From contig JAQJZZ010000014.1 of NCBI GenBank assembly GCA_030077755.1, forward strand, positions 3,286,001 to 3,350,000: a stretch of 64,000 nt of DNA, in the 5' to 3' direction. Shown in pieces: positions 36,999 through 47,270 of the stretch. The stretch comes from Filosporella fistucella. Lineage: Eukaryota; Ascomycota; Leotiomycetes; Helotiales. Positions within the stretch are counted from its first letter, which is position 1; each line of letters begins with the position of its first letter. The notes beneath the pieces were generated by a model. It was given only the letters and a program-made list of their open reading frames with translations, ran no database searches and had not been told where the DNA came from. Position numbers and translations under genes: made by a program.

Positions 36999-38996
36999 TT
37001 ACCATAATTGAAGATAGGTCCATAGCCTCTTAAGAGTCGAGCGGCTGTAGTATTCGTTGAGCATCGCAATTTCTTCCGGCCCCAGTGTTCTTCTTCCAGT
37101 TCGTAGATCCGCAGTTTTAGGATCACGAATCTTGGTCTTGTAGATTATCTTGTAGCCCAACGTGAAAGTCAGGACAATGACGACGCCAATCATATACTCA
37201 AAGAAGTAATAAACAGACGGTGTCGTTTCACCCTACTCGAGGTAAGAAATTTGTTCAATGTCACGGGGGGATCACTTACAATGGGATAAAGGCCGAGGTA
37301 GATGCATGAGACTAACAGCACAGTACTCCCAGCAAATAACCAAATGACTGGAATTGGCCAAGCCCAGGTTCGATAGGCGTAAACCTCAGTGAACAGTGGG
37401 TCATTCTGAGCCTTCAAAGCGGCTCGAAAGCGCCATGAGGTGATGCAAACAACGAACCAGACCAGGAAGAACGAGGATGAAGTTATAGAGACGAGCCACG
37501 TGAATACTGTAATGCCAGTTGCTGAATCATGATCAGATTAGGTCGTATAACAAGAGAAGAATCCAAACTTACAGCTCAAATTCATGTATGTAAGGATTAC
37601 AGCAAAAAAGACAGTTATCGCGACTGCCCATCTAGAGGTGTGTGAGCGAATGGAATGTGTGATGCACGTGATTGATTCATACCTTGGACGTCCAGTTGCA
37701 TCGACTCTCGCAATGAACTGAGGGATCAAACCTTGAGAAGCCATTGCTTTCAAGATTCGAGATGAGATGTAAATCGATTCAACAGCAATGGCAACAATTC
37801 CGATCATAATGACAATATTTAAGAAATCTGGCAAACCTTTGATCCCAGCATCATTGAGCGCGATGACGAATGGCGAAGCAGCGACACCTGATCCCCCGAG
37901 GAGTCTAGGTTCATCTGAAGGCACCAAGAGCGAGATGAATACAATCGACAGCATGAAGGTAATCGAGACACGGACGGGAACGAGTTTAGTTGCGTGCGCC
38001 ATGGAATATCGTGGGGATTTGGCTTCTCCCGCCATGATACCCGTGAATATTTGGTCCCTAGGCACTGGTCAGCATTGATCAGTGCACAGAACACATACAT
38101 ACCCCATGGCCCATATTCCAAGAAGAGCACTGTTTCCAAATCCTTTGAATCCATTCAAAAACACAGGATAATCTCGCCAAGTCTCTCCGTTGTGCTTGGT
38201 GCCTGTGGAGCCCGCACCTAGAACCATTGCAAATCCAACAATGATGAAAATTATGAGGCCTAGAATCTTGAGAACTGATGCACCATACTCGAACCAGCCC
38301 CACCATTTCGTATTAAGCATAAAGAGGCAGCCACAGAACACAAGGAATATTGAATCTAAGATTGTGAGCACTAACTACGCATGAAAGAGGGAACGAAAGA
38401 TAGAAAATACGTACACCATACCGCAGGATGAACTTTTTCGTCAGCCCAGTAATTTATAATTACAGAAAAGAAAGTAGCTTCCGAGGCAACAACGGCAGTC
38501 CAACCTACTGCATGTTAGCATCTTTTGTGCTGCCTTTGAGAAGCCATCCTACCAAGCCATTCAGCAAAGCCAGCCCCGAATGCGAGAGCCGGATCGACGA
38601 ATCGATCAGCGTAGTCAACGAAGTTTCCGGACACAGGAAATGCAATTGTCATCTCAGAGAGAGTTTGAAGTGCAGCCCATACGCAAGTGCATACCATCCC
38701 GTACCCTAGCACAAGACTGCCTGGTCCGCCTATTCTCCTCGTTAATTTCATTGGAACTGCTTTCGGGGCATGAAGGCCATACCACTATGTAGCGCTTTTC
38801 CAGTGGCAATGAAAAAACCGCTCCCAATCTGTGAGCCTAGAGAGATGATGTGAATCAATCGTCTTGAAAGATTCCGTTTCAATTCTCCATTACCATGACG
38901 GCCGCCGTCATCCTCGATAATGTAGGTTTGCCCTTCATTTTCACTTTGAACGGGAGAAGCTGCCCTTGGGGATATATCTTTCTCGGATTTCTCCAT
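36999..38996 (-). CDS. Amino acid / GABA permease (APC superfamily), 552 aa
   Basis: Eight minus-strand exons keep phase: 38783..38996, 38553..38729, 38415..38504, 38103..38370, 37683..38057, 37573..37631, 37280..37521 and 36999..37232. A polar N-terminus precedes LIHIISLGSQIGSGFFIATGKAL, the first helix of yeast-type amino acid transporters. The GGPGSLVLGYGMVC loop, FPVSGNFVDYADRFVDPALAF and GEAKSPRYSMAHATKLVPVR also match the family. About twelve membrane helices can be counted. It should import an amino acid or GABA-like compound across the plasma membrane with protons. It is divergent from the Zn2Cys6 gene, a common permease-regulator pairing in catabolic clusters. The substrate cannot be read from sequence. 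Confidence 0.85.
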
Positions 38997-39127
38997 ATCA
39001 GAAAGCGGGTTCGATAGATTCAGATACTCAGAAATGGCAGATAGACATATGAAAATACAAACGGGAACTTTCTGAGGTGATCTGCACCTTAAATATTCGC
39101 GGTACCTGACCCGTATTTATGGACAGG

Positions 39128-39140
39128 TCCCCGACGGGGA
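39128..39140. promoter_or_regulatory. Perfect palindrome TCCCCGACGGGGA, candidate regulator site
   Basis: It contains an everted CCG-A-CGG pair, the kind of spaced triplet that Zn2Cys6 dimers bind. It also contains CCCC/GGGG cores reminiscent of stress elements. It lies about 130 bp upstream of the permease start, opposite a Zn2Cys6 gene. Binding is inferred, not shown. Confidence 0.4.
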
Positions 39141-39530
39141 GGCTTTTTGGCATTAATTCCTATTGCCATGTTTTGGAGATTGGGCAGTGATACCAAGACT
39201 CCTAGCACTGTATTGAACTATCGGGGTGTCCTGCTACATCTAGATCTCCCCTGAAATCACTCTCTCTAGTATCATGAAAGTAAGCTTCGCTAGGATTATC
39301 ATAACGAAGCACGATTCATTCCCTCGCTTGCAGATGCCTGCCTTTATGTTTCGTATCCATTGCGATTGCCACAGCCACAGTGCACCAGAACAAGATTAGG
39401 GGTGTTGAAGGAGACCCAGCGAAGTTGAAGTGAGCTTTAGTATATATAATGATACAATTCAATTTCAGCCCTCCTACCTCTACTCTGGAAATGCTACTAC
39501 ATCCCTTCAGACAAGCTGCTAGACGGGGCT

Positions 39531-39734
39531 ATGAGAGTCTTTTCTACCATCGGTATTCTTATGATACTCGCCGGGAGGTTGTCGTCCGCCCCGCTTGACA
39601 TCCCACTCTCGAGGAATAATGCGGAGAGATCGAGAAAGATACTTCGTTTCAATTGGCCATATCTCTTATCACGCCCTATTATCAGCCACTTGGCGGATAG
39701 AAAGGACGCAGAGATGCGATATAATAATGGTTGA
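39531..39734 (+). CDS. Possible small secreted peptide, 67 aa (doubtful)
   Basis: The ATG opens a frame with a good signal-peptide shape (MRVFSTIGILMILAGRLSSA) and a basic 45-residue remainder without cysteines. A TATATATAA box lies 85 bp upstream. Against it: an upstream ATG at 39491 in another frame, no conserved domain, and the chance that such a short frame arises at random. A GT just before the stop could also lead to a further exon. Confidence 0.25.
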   Translation: MRVFSTIGILMILAGRLSSAPLDIPLSRNNAERSRKILRFNWPYLLSRPIISHLADRKDAEMRYNNG

Positions 39735-40011
39735 GAGGACAAAATAGTGACTTGCTGCGAAATGGCTGCGCTAGTATTGGACCCGGAAGGGTTGGGGAAG
39801 AAGATCAAACTGGCCTTATCTGCAGTGGACCGGCCGTGGGTCGTACTAGTGCTCTGATAATATTTGTCACATGTTCTTGGTACGAGAAAGGAGGTTCTTG
39901 TCTTCGTCGTCGCTTGCCTCTTTCCTCCCAGCCTGTTTTTCTCATGATTGATGAGCTTCATTGAGAATCTAACCGAGGTTGCTCGAGGACCCTGCTGAGT
40001 CAGCCGCTCAA

Positions 40012-42521
40012 ATGCCTCCGACGCTTCCAAAACGCGCTCGATATACGAAGCGCGAACAAACGTCTAATCCTCCTCAACCCCGTCCTCGCACCCATGCTTT
40101 TACTGGGTGCTTGACATGTCGAGAACGTCATGTTAAATGCGATCTTGGGCAACCAACATGCAAAAACTGCTTCCGACTGAAGGTCGTGTGTGAAGGTTAT
40201 GCTCGCAAGTACTCATGGATGACCCCGAAAATTCCGGGGGAGAAGAGAAAAGTCTCGACTACGGAATCTATCGATGAATCAGAAGAGATTCAGACAAGCC
40301 GCCGTGTCCTTTTCACAGGTCCCTCTCATGACATTAAACTGCTATTGAATATTTCACTAATACTTCAACAGATGAGGAGAGGAAGGCTATGGTCGTACAG
40401 ATGAGAAACCAATGCTGCTTGGCTTCATCTGACCTGGATCTCGATCGGATTTTAAAAGAACTTCAAGACAAAGTTCCAAGCAACCAAGATTTCTCTAACA
40501 TTGGACCTTTTGGGATACTCCAAATTGCGAAAGAGTCTATGGAGACTACTCTCACACGGCACATCAATGTTACGACGCCCGATTCGAGAGTTCCTACTCC
40601 GGAGCTGAACTTGTCTCTATCCCAGTTCTCATGGGGTGAGCTGAACCAAGACATCCAAACGTGGGACTCTTTGGAGGCAGAATCAGCCAGTGCTCTTGTA
40701 GACTTGAGATTCACACCCGACAAGGACTCACCATTCAACATGAATATTTCTCCACATTGGGTCAATTTACATCCAGTATCAGCCGAGGACAGTTCAGTCG
40801 AACAGGATAAGTCTGAGAATGTGAATGACAACACGGTAGTCTCTAATTTTGAGATGAACATCAGTATGCGAGCTTGAATTCTTTCAATGAAATTTGACTG
40901 ACAATAGTTTTAGACTCAGATGAATCAAGGCAATTGACCATTAATGCCGACACCTTCAATCAATGGAACCGCCGAGCATCAATCTTGACAATGTCAAATG
41001 AAGAAAATCTGTCAAAGATCCCTTCCGAGGCCAGGTTGTTATTGGACTACTATTCGTCACGAATCATCGATGTCATGACAATGTCCCCTGGTCAAAAGCC
41101 TCCTGTATGCAGATTTACTTTTGTTCTCATTCTAGAATTTGCTACGAAGCGAGTGCTCTTAGCAGCAAGTTTTGACTTTCTCACCTGTTAGGATCTTCAA
41201 TCTGTGGCAGAGCTAACACATTGCAGTGGAAAACTATCCATTTACCATGTGCTATGAGCGCGCTTGCAGAATTGATAGTTCATGGTGAGACAAAAAGCTT
41301 GGCAAAGATGGCACTATTTTATGCTTTGCTCTCTGTAAGCTCGTTTCATATCGCATGTACCAATAAATCTTCAGATGAAAGGTCCGAGTACTGGCAAGAG
41401 AGAGGGAAGATCCACAAAACGAATGCAGAGACCTATCTTCGAGCAGCACTGGATACGTCACTCTCAAAGTCCGCCAGAGGAAAGTACAAAGAAGTCTTGA
41501 TGAGTGCGCTCAGTATGGTTACGATTGGCGTGAGTCAATCAGAACATATGGAGAATTAGCATTAACGATGTATCAGGTCTTTAGTGGCAACATGCAAGAC
41601 TCTCATACATACCTGGCCGAAAGCGAATCGTTGATTCGAACATTAGGGCTTCCAAAGCCTGTCAAATCGCAAAAAGTTTCGAAACTTCACCACATCTTTT
41701 CCTTTCTGAGGATCATTCATGAAAGCACATCGCTGAGGAGAAACGGAGGAATATCAAAACATCACGACAATCACGAGTATGCAGCGGATCTCACGATCCG
41801 GCAGGGAAGCGAAGAAGCTTCAAATGACATTGCTCAGTCTGCTAGCTCTCGACTTGCTTGGGTAGAGGAAGATGAAGGCGAGGACCCAGAAGATTCCCTT
41901 TTTTTGTCCATATATCAACTGCCTACCACTCTACTATCTCTCCTCTCACAAACCTCTTCCCTTTGCAAACAGCTTCAATCATCGGTATGTACGACTGCAG
42001 AATTTTCTCGCCGATGTCAAATAATCGAAGATCGCATATTCCGATGGAAGGCACCAGAGACTCTAAGCCTTTCCAATTATTTCGGTAGCAATGCTTTCGA
42101 AGTGGAATCACCGGACGTGGCAGCAAAGGAAATCGCTGCGCACCTCGTCGATGCAACCTATCAAGCTCTCATAGTACATTTCCAGAGACAAATACGGAAC
42201 ACCAACCCTCGCGTCCTTCAGCATTATGTTGTGACCGCCGCTGACCATTTGCTGGCACACGAGCAGTTGAAACAATCTCTCAATATTGCTACTGCTCCGT
42301 TCCCTTGGCCAGGATTCATCGTAGGATGCGAGGCCTACGATGTAGCCGCTCGCCAGAAAATCGACACGTATCTTAAGCTCGTACGATGCTACAATGTAGG
42401 CAGTCTTGCGAAAGCCGAAAAAGTTGTGTACGAGGTATGGAGACGGCAAGACGCTGGCCAGGCTGACAGCCACTGGGAAGATGTTCTGAGGGATTGGGAG
42501 CTTCAGGTCGTCTTGACATGA
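40012..42521 (+). CDS. Zn2Cys6 transcription factor, Fungal_trans_2-like, 745 aa
   Basis: Five exons, 40012..40318, 40372..40863, 40914..41104, 41227..41529 and 41577..42521, keep phase. The binuclear cluster [22 protein letters not shown] is at residues 33-60, close to the N-terminus as usual. The middle and C-terminal parts ([51 protein letters not shown]) resemble the regulator domain shared by Arg81/Uga3-like proteins that control amino acid use. It would act in the nucleus and is the natural candidate regulator of the flanking permease and metabolic genes. The third acceptor is ambiguous by 6 bp (40908 or 40914). The third intron is 122 bp, longer than the others. Confidence 0.85.
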
Positions 42522-42785
42522 GCACTCTTTTCAATGGAAACGCTGCCATGTGTACAGCGGGTAGCTCACTGGCTCACACTCCTTCCCTCCCACCTTTGAA
42601 CCGGCATGATCTTGCCCACCGAGTAGATCATCTTCGGCAGCTCTCTATCAGGAAGGAGAACGCGAGTATTGAAGCCCCACCCACAAGGCTAAGAATAAAT
42701 AGGTTTTTTCTGCTATGAAACGTTCGACAATAGCTGTCTCAGCCGCAATTTCACAAGTATTTTCTGCCACTTGTCTCTACCCAAG

Positions 42786-43787
42786 ATGTCAAGTAACACA
42801 GCAACTCTTGTCGAGACCACGGTCGTTCAGCCTCAATCAGCGCTCACCCTCGATTCTGCTCCGTCGAATGAAGAGACAAAACTTCCTTCTTCAGCTACGA
42901 CTATCGCCGCTGGAGGGCTTACACTTCCTGGCATTCCTACATTCTCGGACATCGAGAGCCACCGGCAATGGATTCGTGAACATATGGCAGCGGCGTTTAG
43001 GTCGATGGGCAGACAGGGGCTAGCAGAGGGCCTAGCAGGACACATCTCCGTTCGCGATCCTGAGCATGTAGACCGATTTTGGATGAACCCGTAAGTGTGT
43101 TCCCCTGGTTCGGCTGCGTTCGATGTTGACCCCTCAAGGCTCGGTGTCCATTTCTCCATGATGAAAGCCAGCGATATGGTTCTCGTTGACTACGATGGAA
43201 ATGTTGTAGGAGGGAACAAAGTAGCTGTGAATGCAGCAGGGTTTCAGATCCACTCTGCGGTGCACAAAGCTCGCCCGGATGTCCATGCTGCATGTCACGC
43301 TCACGGCATTTCGGGTAGGGCGTGGTCGGCCTTTGGGAAGCCGCTTGACATGCTCTGTCAAGATTCATGCGTCTTCTACAATGCTCACACGGTCTACAAC
43401 AATTTTGGGGGCGTGGTATTTGAGGGCGAGGAAGCTGAAAGGTTAGCGCAAAGTGCATCGGGAAACACAAAGGCGGTGATACTGCAAAATCATGGGTTGT
43501 TAACCGTCGGTGAGACGGTGGATGAAGCCACTTATTTATTCCAGTTGATGGAGAGGTTGTGTGAGATCCAATTAAAAGTTGAGGCAGCTGCCGCAAATGG
43601 AAATTTGGAAAAAGTGTTTGTCAAAGATGAGCCAGCAAAATATACGTTTGATATGGGCCAAGATCCTGTAGGTTGTGAATGACTGAGATGTTTCATTGGC
43701 TAACATTTTCAGTTGACCTTGTATCAAGAATTCCAACCGACGTTTAAGTATGAGCTCTGGAAGAGTAAGGGCGAGCTAGTGCAATGA
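42786..43787 (+). CDS. Class II aldolase/adducin family protein, 302 aa
   Basis: Exons 42786..43090, 43139..43667 and 43713..43787 keep phase. The first junction gives the family signature RFWMNPLGVHFSMMKASDM. Metal-binding histidines appear in HAACHAHGISG and QNHGLLTVG, as in fuculose-phosphate aldolases and their fungal relatives. About 55 Ser/Thr-rich residues precede the domain. Family members cleave or epimerise sugar phosphates or act as structural adducin-like proteins; many fungal copies are uncharacterised. It follows the Zn2Cys6 gene by 264 bp on the same strand and may be the right border of the metabolic cluster. Confidence 0.85.
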
Positions 43788-44833
43788 AAGACAAAACTGA
43801 GTTGGAGATGCCGAGGTCTGTCTGATAAGTGAGAGGGCGAGGGCTGGGATGAGGGTGGAAGAGGTGTGGATAGCACAATCTGAGTTCTAGCTTCACATCA
43901 AGCTGATGATCAGGTCTGGAACTTTCCATACAACTAATAGCCTCGAAAAACAACATGTTGTGGCACCACCATTTTACGTCTTCTCGCTGTGGCTATTCCC
44001 GTTCTTGCTCGATGATATTGTGTCCTGGCAGATGTGGAACGCATGTCCCCAAGATTATGACAAGATTTTGCAATCCAATTCATATCTGCCGAAACCTTGG
44101 TCCTGTTGGCAGTTCATTGCTAAGAGAAATGGGATGTGCACTTGAGTGCATTTTCAGCCTATTTCGAGAACGAACATCGCTATGGTGCTGGCGAAATACC
44201 AGCCTGAATTACTCGTGTTGGTTGAAAGAACAATCTGTTAGGACCATGTTATTAGATATGTCCTGCCAGGACCCAAGTGGTGCTAGAGCTGCATATCTTT
44301 AGAGCTCGCTATTGAGGGGTCAAGCTTAGGGGGAGCCAGCCCCACAAACACACCTTCTCATCGTTTCCAAGCTGTTGGGACGAACATCCTATAATCCATT
44401 TAGCCACAAAGCTTGAAATGACCAGTCCATCAGGTCCACTCGATTTGGCTTCTGTGTCACTACGAATCAGATGTTCTTCATCCTTATTTGCGGTTAAATT
44501 GGTACTTAATGATAGAGAGTCCTTTTCCTTCCCTACTACCACCAAAACCTTAACACCATTCATAGTTTTCCTTCACCTGATGGCAAGCATTCTGATTTCT
44601 GTTGGTGAGTTGGGAGGAATTACGGCCCGCTGGAGCTTATGAGCTCTGGCTAAATCTCCTGGTCGTCCAACAGAATGATGATGTGTGACAACCGGATCTA
44701 TAAGTAGCAGGTGCCTGCTTCGACAGACATTTTTCATCACGTATCAGCGTCCGAATCCGAAGTTCTCCGTTCAAGCTTCTCTATTATTCCTCTCTATCTC
44801 CACCCAAATTCTCCCTCATTCTTCACAGACACC
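43788..44833. other. Intergenic stretch, promoter of the small secreted protein
   Basis: No gene seen in 1.05 kb. A TATAAG element at 44699 and a CT-rich tract up to 44833 look like core promoter and leader of the downstream gene. Confidence 0.5.
44699..44704 (+). promoter_or_regulatory. TATA-like element upstream of the small secreted protein gene
   Basis: TATAAG lies about 130 bp before the ATG at 44834. It is followed by a pyrimidine-rich leader, a common arrangement for strongly induced fungal genes. Confidence 0.45.
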
Positions 44834-45134
44834 ATGAAGATATCAGTCAGTCCAAACATCGAACCCCACAAGCTATGTTTCTGACATATAATGCTAGATA
44901 CCATGCCTCCTTGCCTTTCTCCCGCTAGCGTTCTCTTCACCCATCGAGTCTAACCCTCGAGATGAAACGTCCAAACAAATGTACTACTACATCGAGTGCG
45001 CCAATGCCGAAATTACAGATATGTGCCAAATGCGCTTCCATCTGAGCTGCAGTAACACTGCCAGCCTTCAAGGCAGTGTTCCTCCGGATTGCTCGTCTTG
45101 CGGTTGCAAACCCGCCTGGGGCTGGGGAGCTTAG
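44834..45134 (+). CDS. Small secreted cysteine-rich protein, 82 aa (effector-like)
   Basis: A 12-bp first exon (44834..44845, MKIS) joins 44898..45134 in phase 0 across a 52-bp intron with donor GTCAGT, a CTGAC branch-like site and acceptor CTAG. Only the spliced form shows a clean signal peptide (MKISIPCLLAFLPLAFSS). The mature part is about 63 residues with six cysteines, ending in a compact PPDCSSCGCKP cluster and an Ala/Trp/Gly tail. Small size, secretion and an even cysteine number fit candidate effectors or small extracellular peptides, but no known family is recognised. The micro-exon explains why open-frame searches miss it. Confidence 0.72.
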
Positions 45135-45947
45135 ATATGTTCCATGGAGGTAGTGTTCGGCAGTTGTCAAGGAGACTCGAGTGGTGTGCGCATCTCGTAG
45201 TATTGGTGGTGCAATGGTCATTGTGATGTCTCATGGGTTATGATGTTCCTGCCTATGAACAATTTGTTGTTTGCTTTGACCTCTTGTACAGAATTAAGGA
45301 AACAAATTGGGGAGACTGACTTGCTTTTGTTCTTATTCGAAAGTATCTCTTGGCTGCCATACTTCTTTATGTTATTACCTTTCAAAAAGCTTCTTACCTT
45401 GACCAATGCTGCGTGGGACGCACTACAAGAATATCACCTATGCATGTTCGTTTTGCCACATCACAGATCAAGGAAGGAAAGTTTTCATTGCCGGCAACAG
45501 AACCAATTGTTCCTCATTTCATTCTTAGTGATAACATAATAACAAAATAAGTAAAAGGTAACCATGACTGAAACCGTAACTGAAAGCTTCATCCCAACTC
45601 CCAAACTCCAAACCCACCCTAGCTAAAGTAATTGTAAGTGTGACGAACCGGAACAAAATCCCAAACTATCCAGGCAACTCAAGTGCTAATTTGAAGCACA
45701 AGTTCACTCCATTCCTCCAAACCATCAAAAGCATAACAGCGCACACTCCACTCCACTCCAACTATCCATGATCCACCGCAGCACGAAAACCAAAGTCCCA
45801 GCGCGATAGTTCAAAGTTGGAGAGGAGAAGGAAGTCGCAAAAATGATTCGACTATTGTTGAGGTAAGGTATGTTGTGTGCCTCGCGGCGGATTCTAAAAT
45901 ATTGTAAGTCGATAGTTGCAAAGAACGAATATTTGGAGGATATTGAC
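45135..45947. other. Intergenic stretch between convergent small genes
   Basis: 813 bp; open frames here are short and unremarkable. No repeats recognised. Confidence 0.5.
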
Positions 45948-46315
45948 TTACCAAAGAATCTCCCAGTCATTGATCTGCCCAACGTAGCAGCCGTCCGGCG
46001 TAGAGCCGAAGCCAGGGCGGTAGTAGTACACCCATGCTGGTTGGCATGGCTCCCAGTCCATTGGGTCACCGAACAAGTTCTCGGCGGTGGCGGCGGCAGC
46101 AGCAGCAGGGAAGGAAGTTGGTGGCATTGGGAGTTTAGGAGAAGGGAGAGAGATCGACGGCTTTGGGCAAAACGCAGGTGGTGATGAAGGTTTGGTTGGG
46201 CCTTCGTCAAGCTCTGGGTCCCACTGCAACAAATGAGTATTGTACTTTGTGAAGACTTGAAAGGGCTGCATACATCATCGACTGGGTCTGGTACCCCTTC
46301 AACGAAAGTGCTCAT
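45948..46315 (-). CDS. Small protein of unknown function, 105 aa
   Basis: Exons 46274..46315 and 45948..46223 join in phase 0 across a 50-bp intron (GTATGC...TTGCAG). The product is acidic at the start, Pro/Ser/Ala-rich in the middle, and ends in an aromatic, ordered-looking segment (DPMDWEPCQPAWVYYYRP then CYVGQINDWEI). No signal peptide or known domain is seen. A GTAAGT overlapping the terminal Trp codon could give a third exon, but splicing there creates an immediate stop, so the C-terminus would change by one residue only. Confidence 0.55.
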
Positions 46316-47270
46316 TGTGACTGTGGTGGTGATGAAGAATTGAGTGTGATGGTACGTAACCGACGACAATGATTGAAGGCAGTTGTTGTTGTAGAAGAAA
46401 AGAGAAAAAGTTAAACGAAGGATGAAGAGGAAGTTATTATAGCCACTTGTAAGACTCTATTCTCGCTTGGAATGACAATATTAAATCTTTTACTGCTCAA
46501 ATTGAATTCGCTTTACTTCTATTGTCCTTCCTATTGTGAACCTGGCCATACGAGGCTATTGTCCCTCACCTTGGAATAGCTTGCCCGGGGATTCTTGCTG
46601 CAGCTGTCCATGGTACACAATGCAATCAATTGATAGTCCATGCGAAGAAATAACAATCACAATGCCATGGTAATTGGGACATGTTTGACAGGCCTCTCTT
46701 CATTGATATTGTCCTTCGTAGCAACCTTGGCATACGAGGTTCACTCTGTTCTCCCGGGACTCAGGACAATACCGAACAAGCTCTTCTTCGATACCCTACA
46801 CACACACCTAAAGGGCTTCAATTTTCATAAGCCATAAAATAGAGCATGGAGTGGCGAAACATGGAGTTCGCTGAAAGGGGTGATCAAAATTCGGGGAGAT
46901 CAAAATCGAATTGATATATGAGGCCAACACGAAGAAGACATATCAAGGCGGCAGATACTCAACAGAACATAGTGAATGGGGTAATTTGAGATAAATCTGT
47001 CAGTTATCTCTTGGTTTTCTGCTTAAAGACCGCTACACTTGTGGGTTCAAAAGTTGTATTCAAGTCGTCATAATATCGATCTTGCGGCGTATGGGACGTT
47101 CTTGACAACCCAACCGAGATGTAAGTGATAGAGAATCATTCAAGATTCAAGAAGAGTAGCCTTCCAGATACAAGTTCATGTACGGAGCACTCAGCTTTTG
47201 ATTGAACCCTAGGGGCCCTCTTCAACATTATGCCAGGCTCCTACGAAGACATAGGTGATCGACAGATGAA
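46316..47270. other. Intergenic stretch with a diverged repeated segment
   Basis: No gene accepted. A segment of about 35 bp beginning ATTGTCCTTC and ending ATACGAGG occurs at 46521-46555 and, diverged, at 46708-46739. A 65-codon frame at 46640 overlaps the second copy and has no recognisable domain. Confidence 0.45.

Larger units (their letters stand above)
38997..40011. promoter_or_regulatory. Divergent region between permease and Zn2Cys6 regulator genes
   Basis: This 1-kb gap carries a perfect 13-bp palindrome at 39128-39140, an inverted GCTTCG/CGAAGC pair (39284-39310) and a TATATATAA box at 39441. It also holds one small signal-peptide-like open frame at 39531. A 177-codon minus-strand frame over 39497-40030 looks like chance. 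Confidence 0.5.

Noticed and set aside
39497..40030. 177-codon minus-strand frame
   Set aside because: It overlaps the start of the Zn2Cys6 gene and has no recognisable protein character.
45725..46369. 214-codon minus-strand frame
   Set aside because: It runs through the intron and off-frame parts of the smaller two-exon gene, whose spliced frame looks more protein-like.
46521..46739. Two related 35-bp segments as a mobile-element footprint
   Set aside because: No terminal inverted repeats, target duplication or coding remnant; the similarity is too short.
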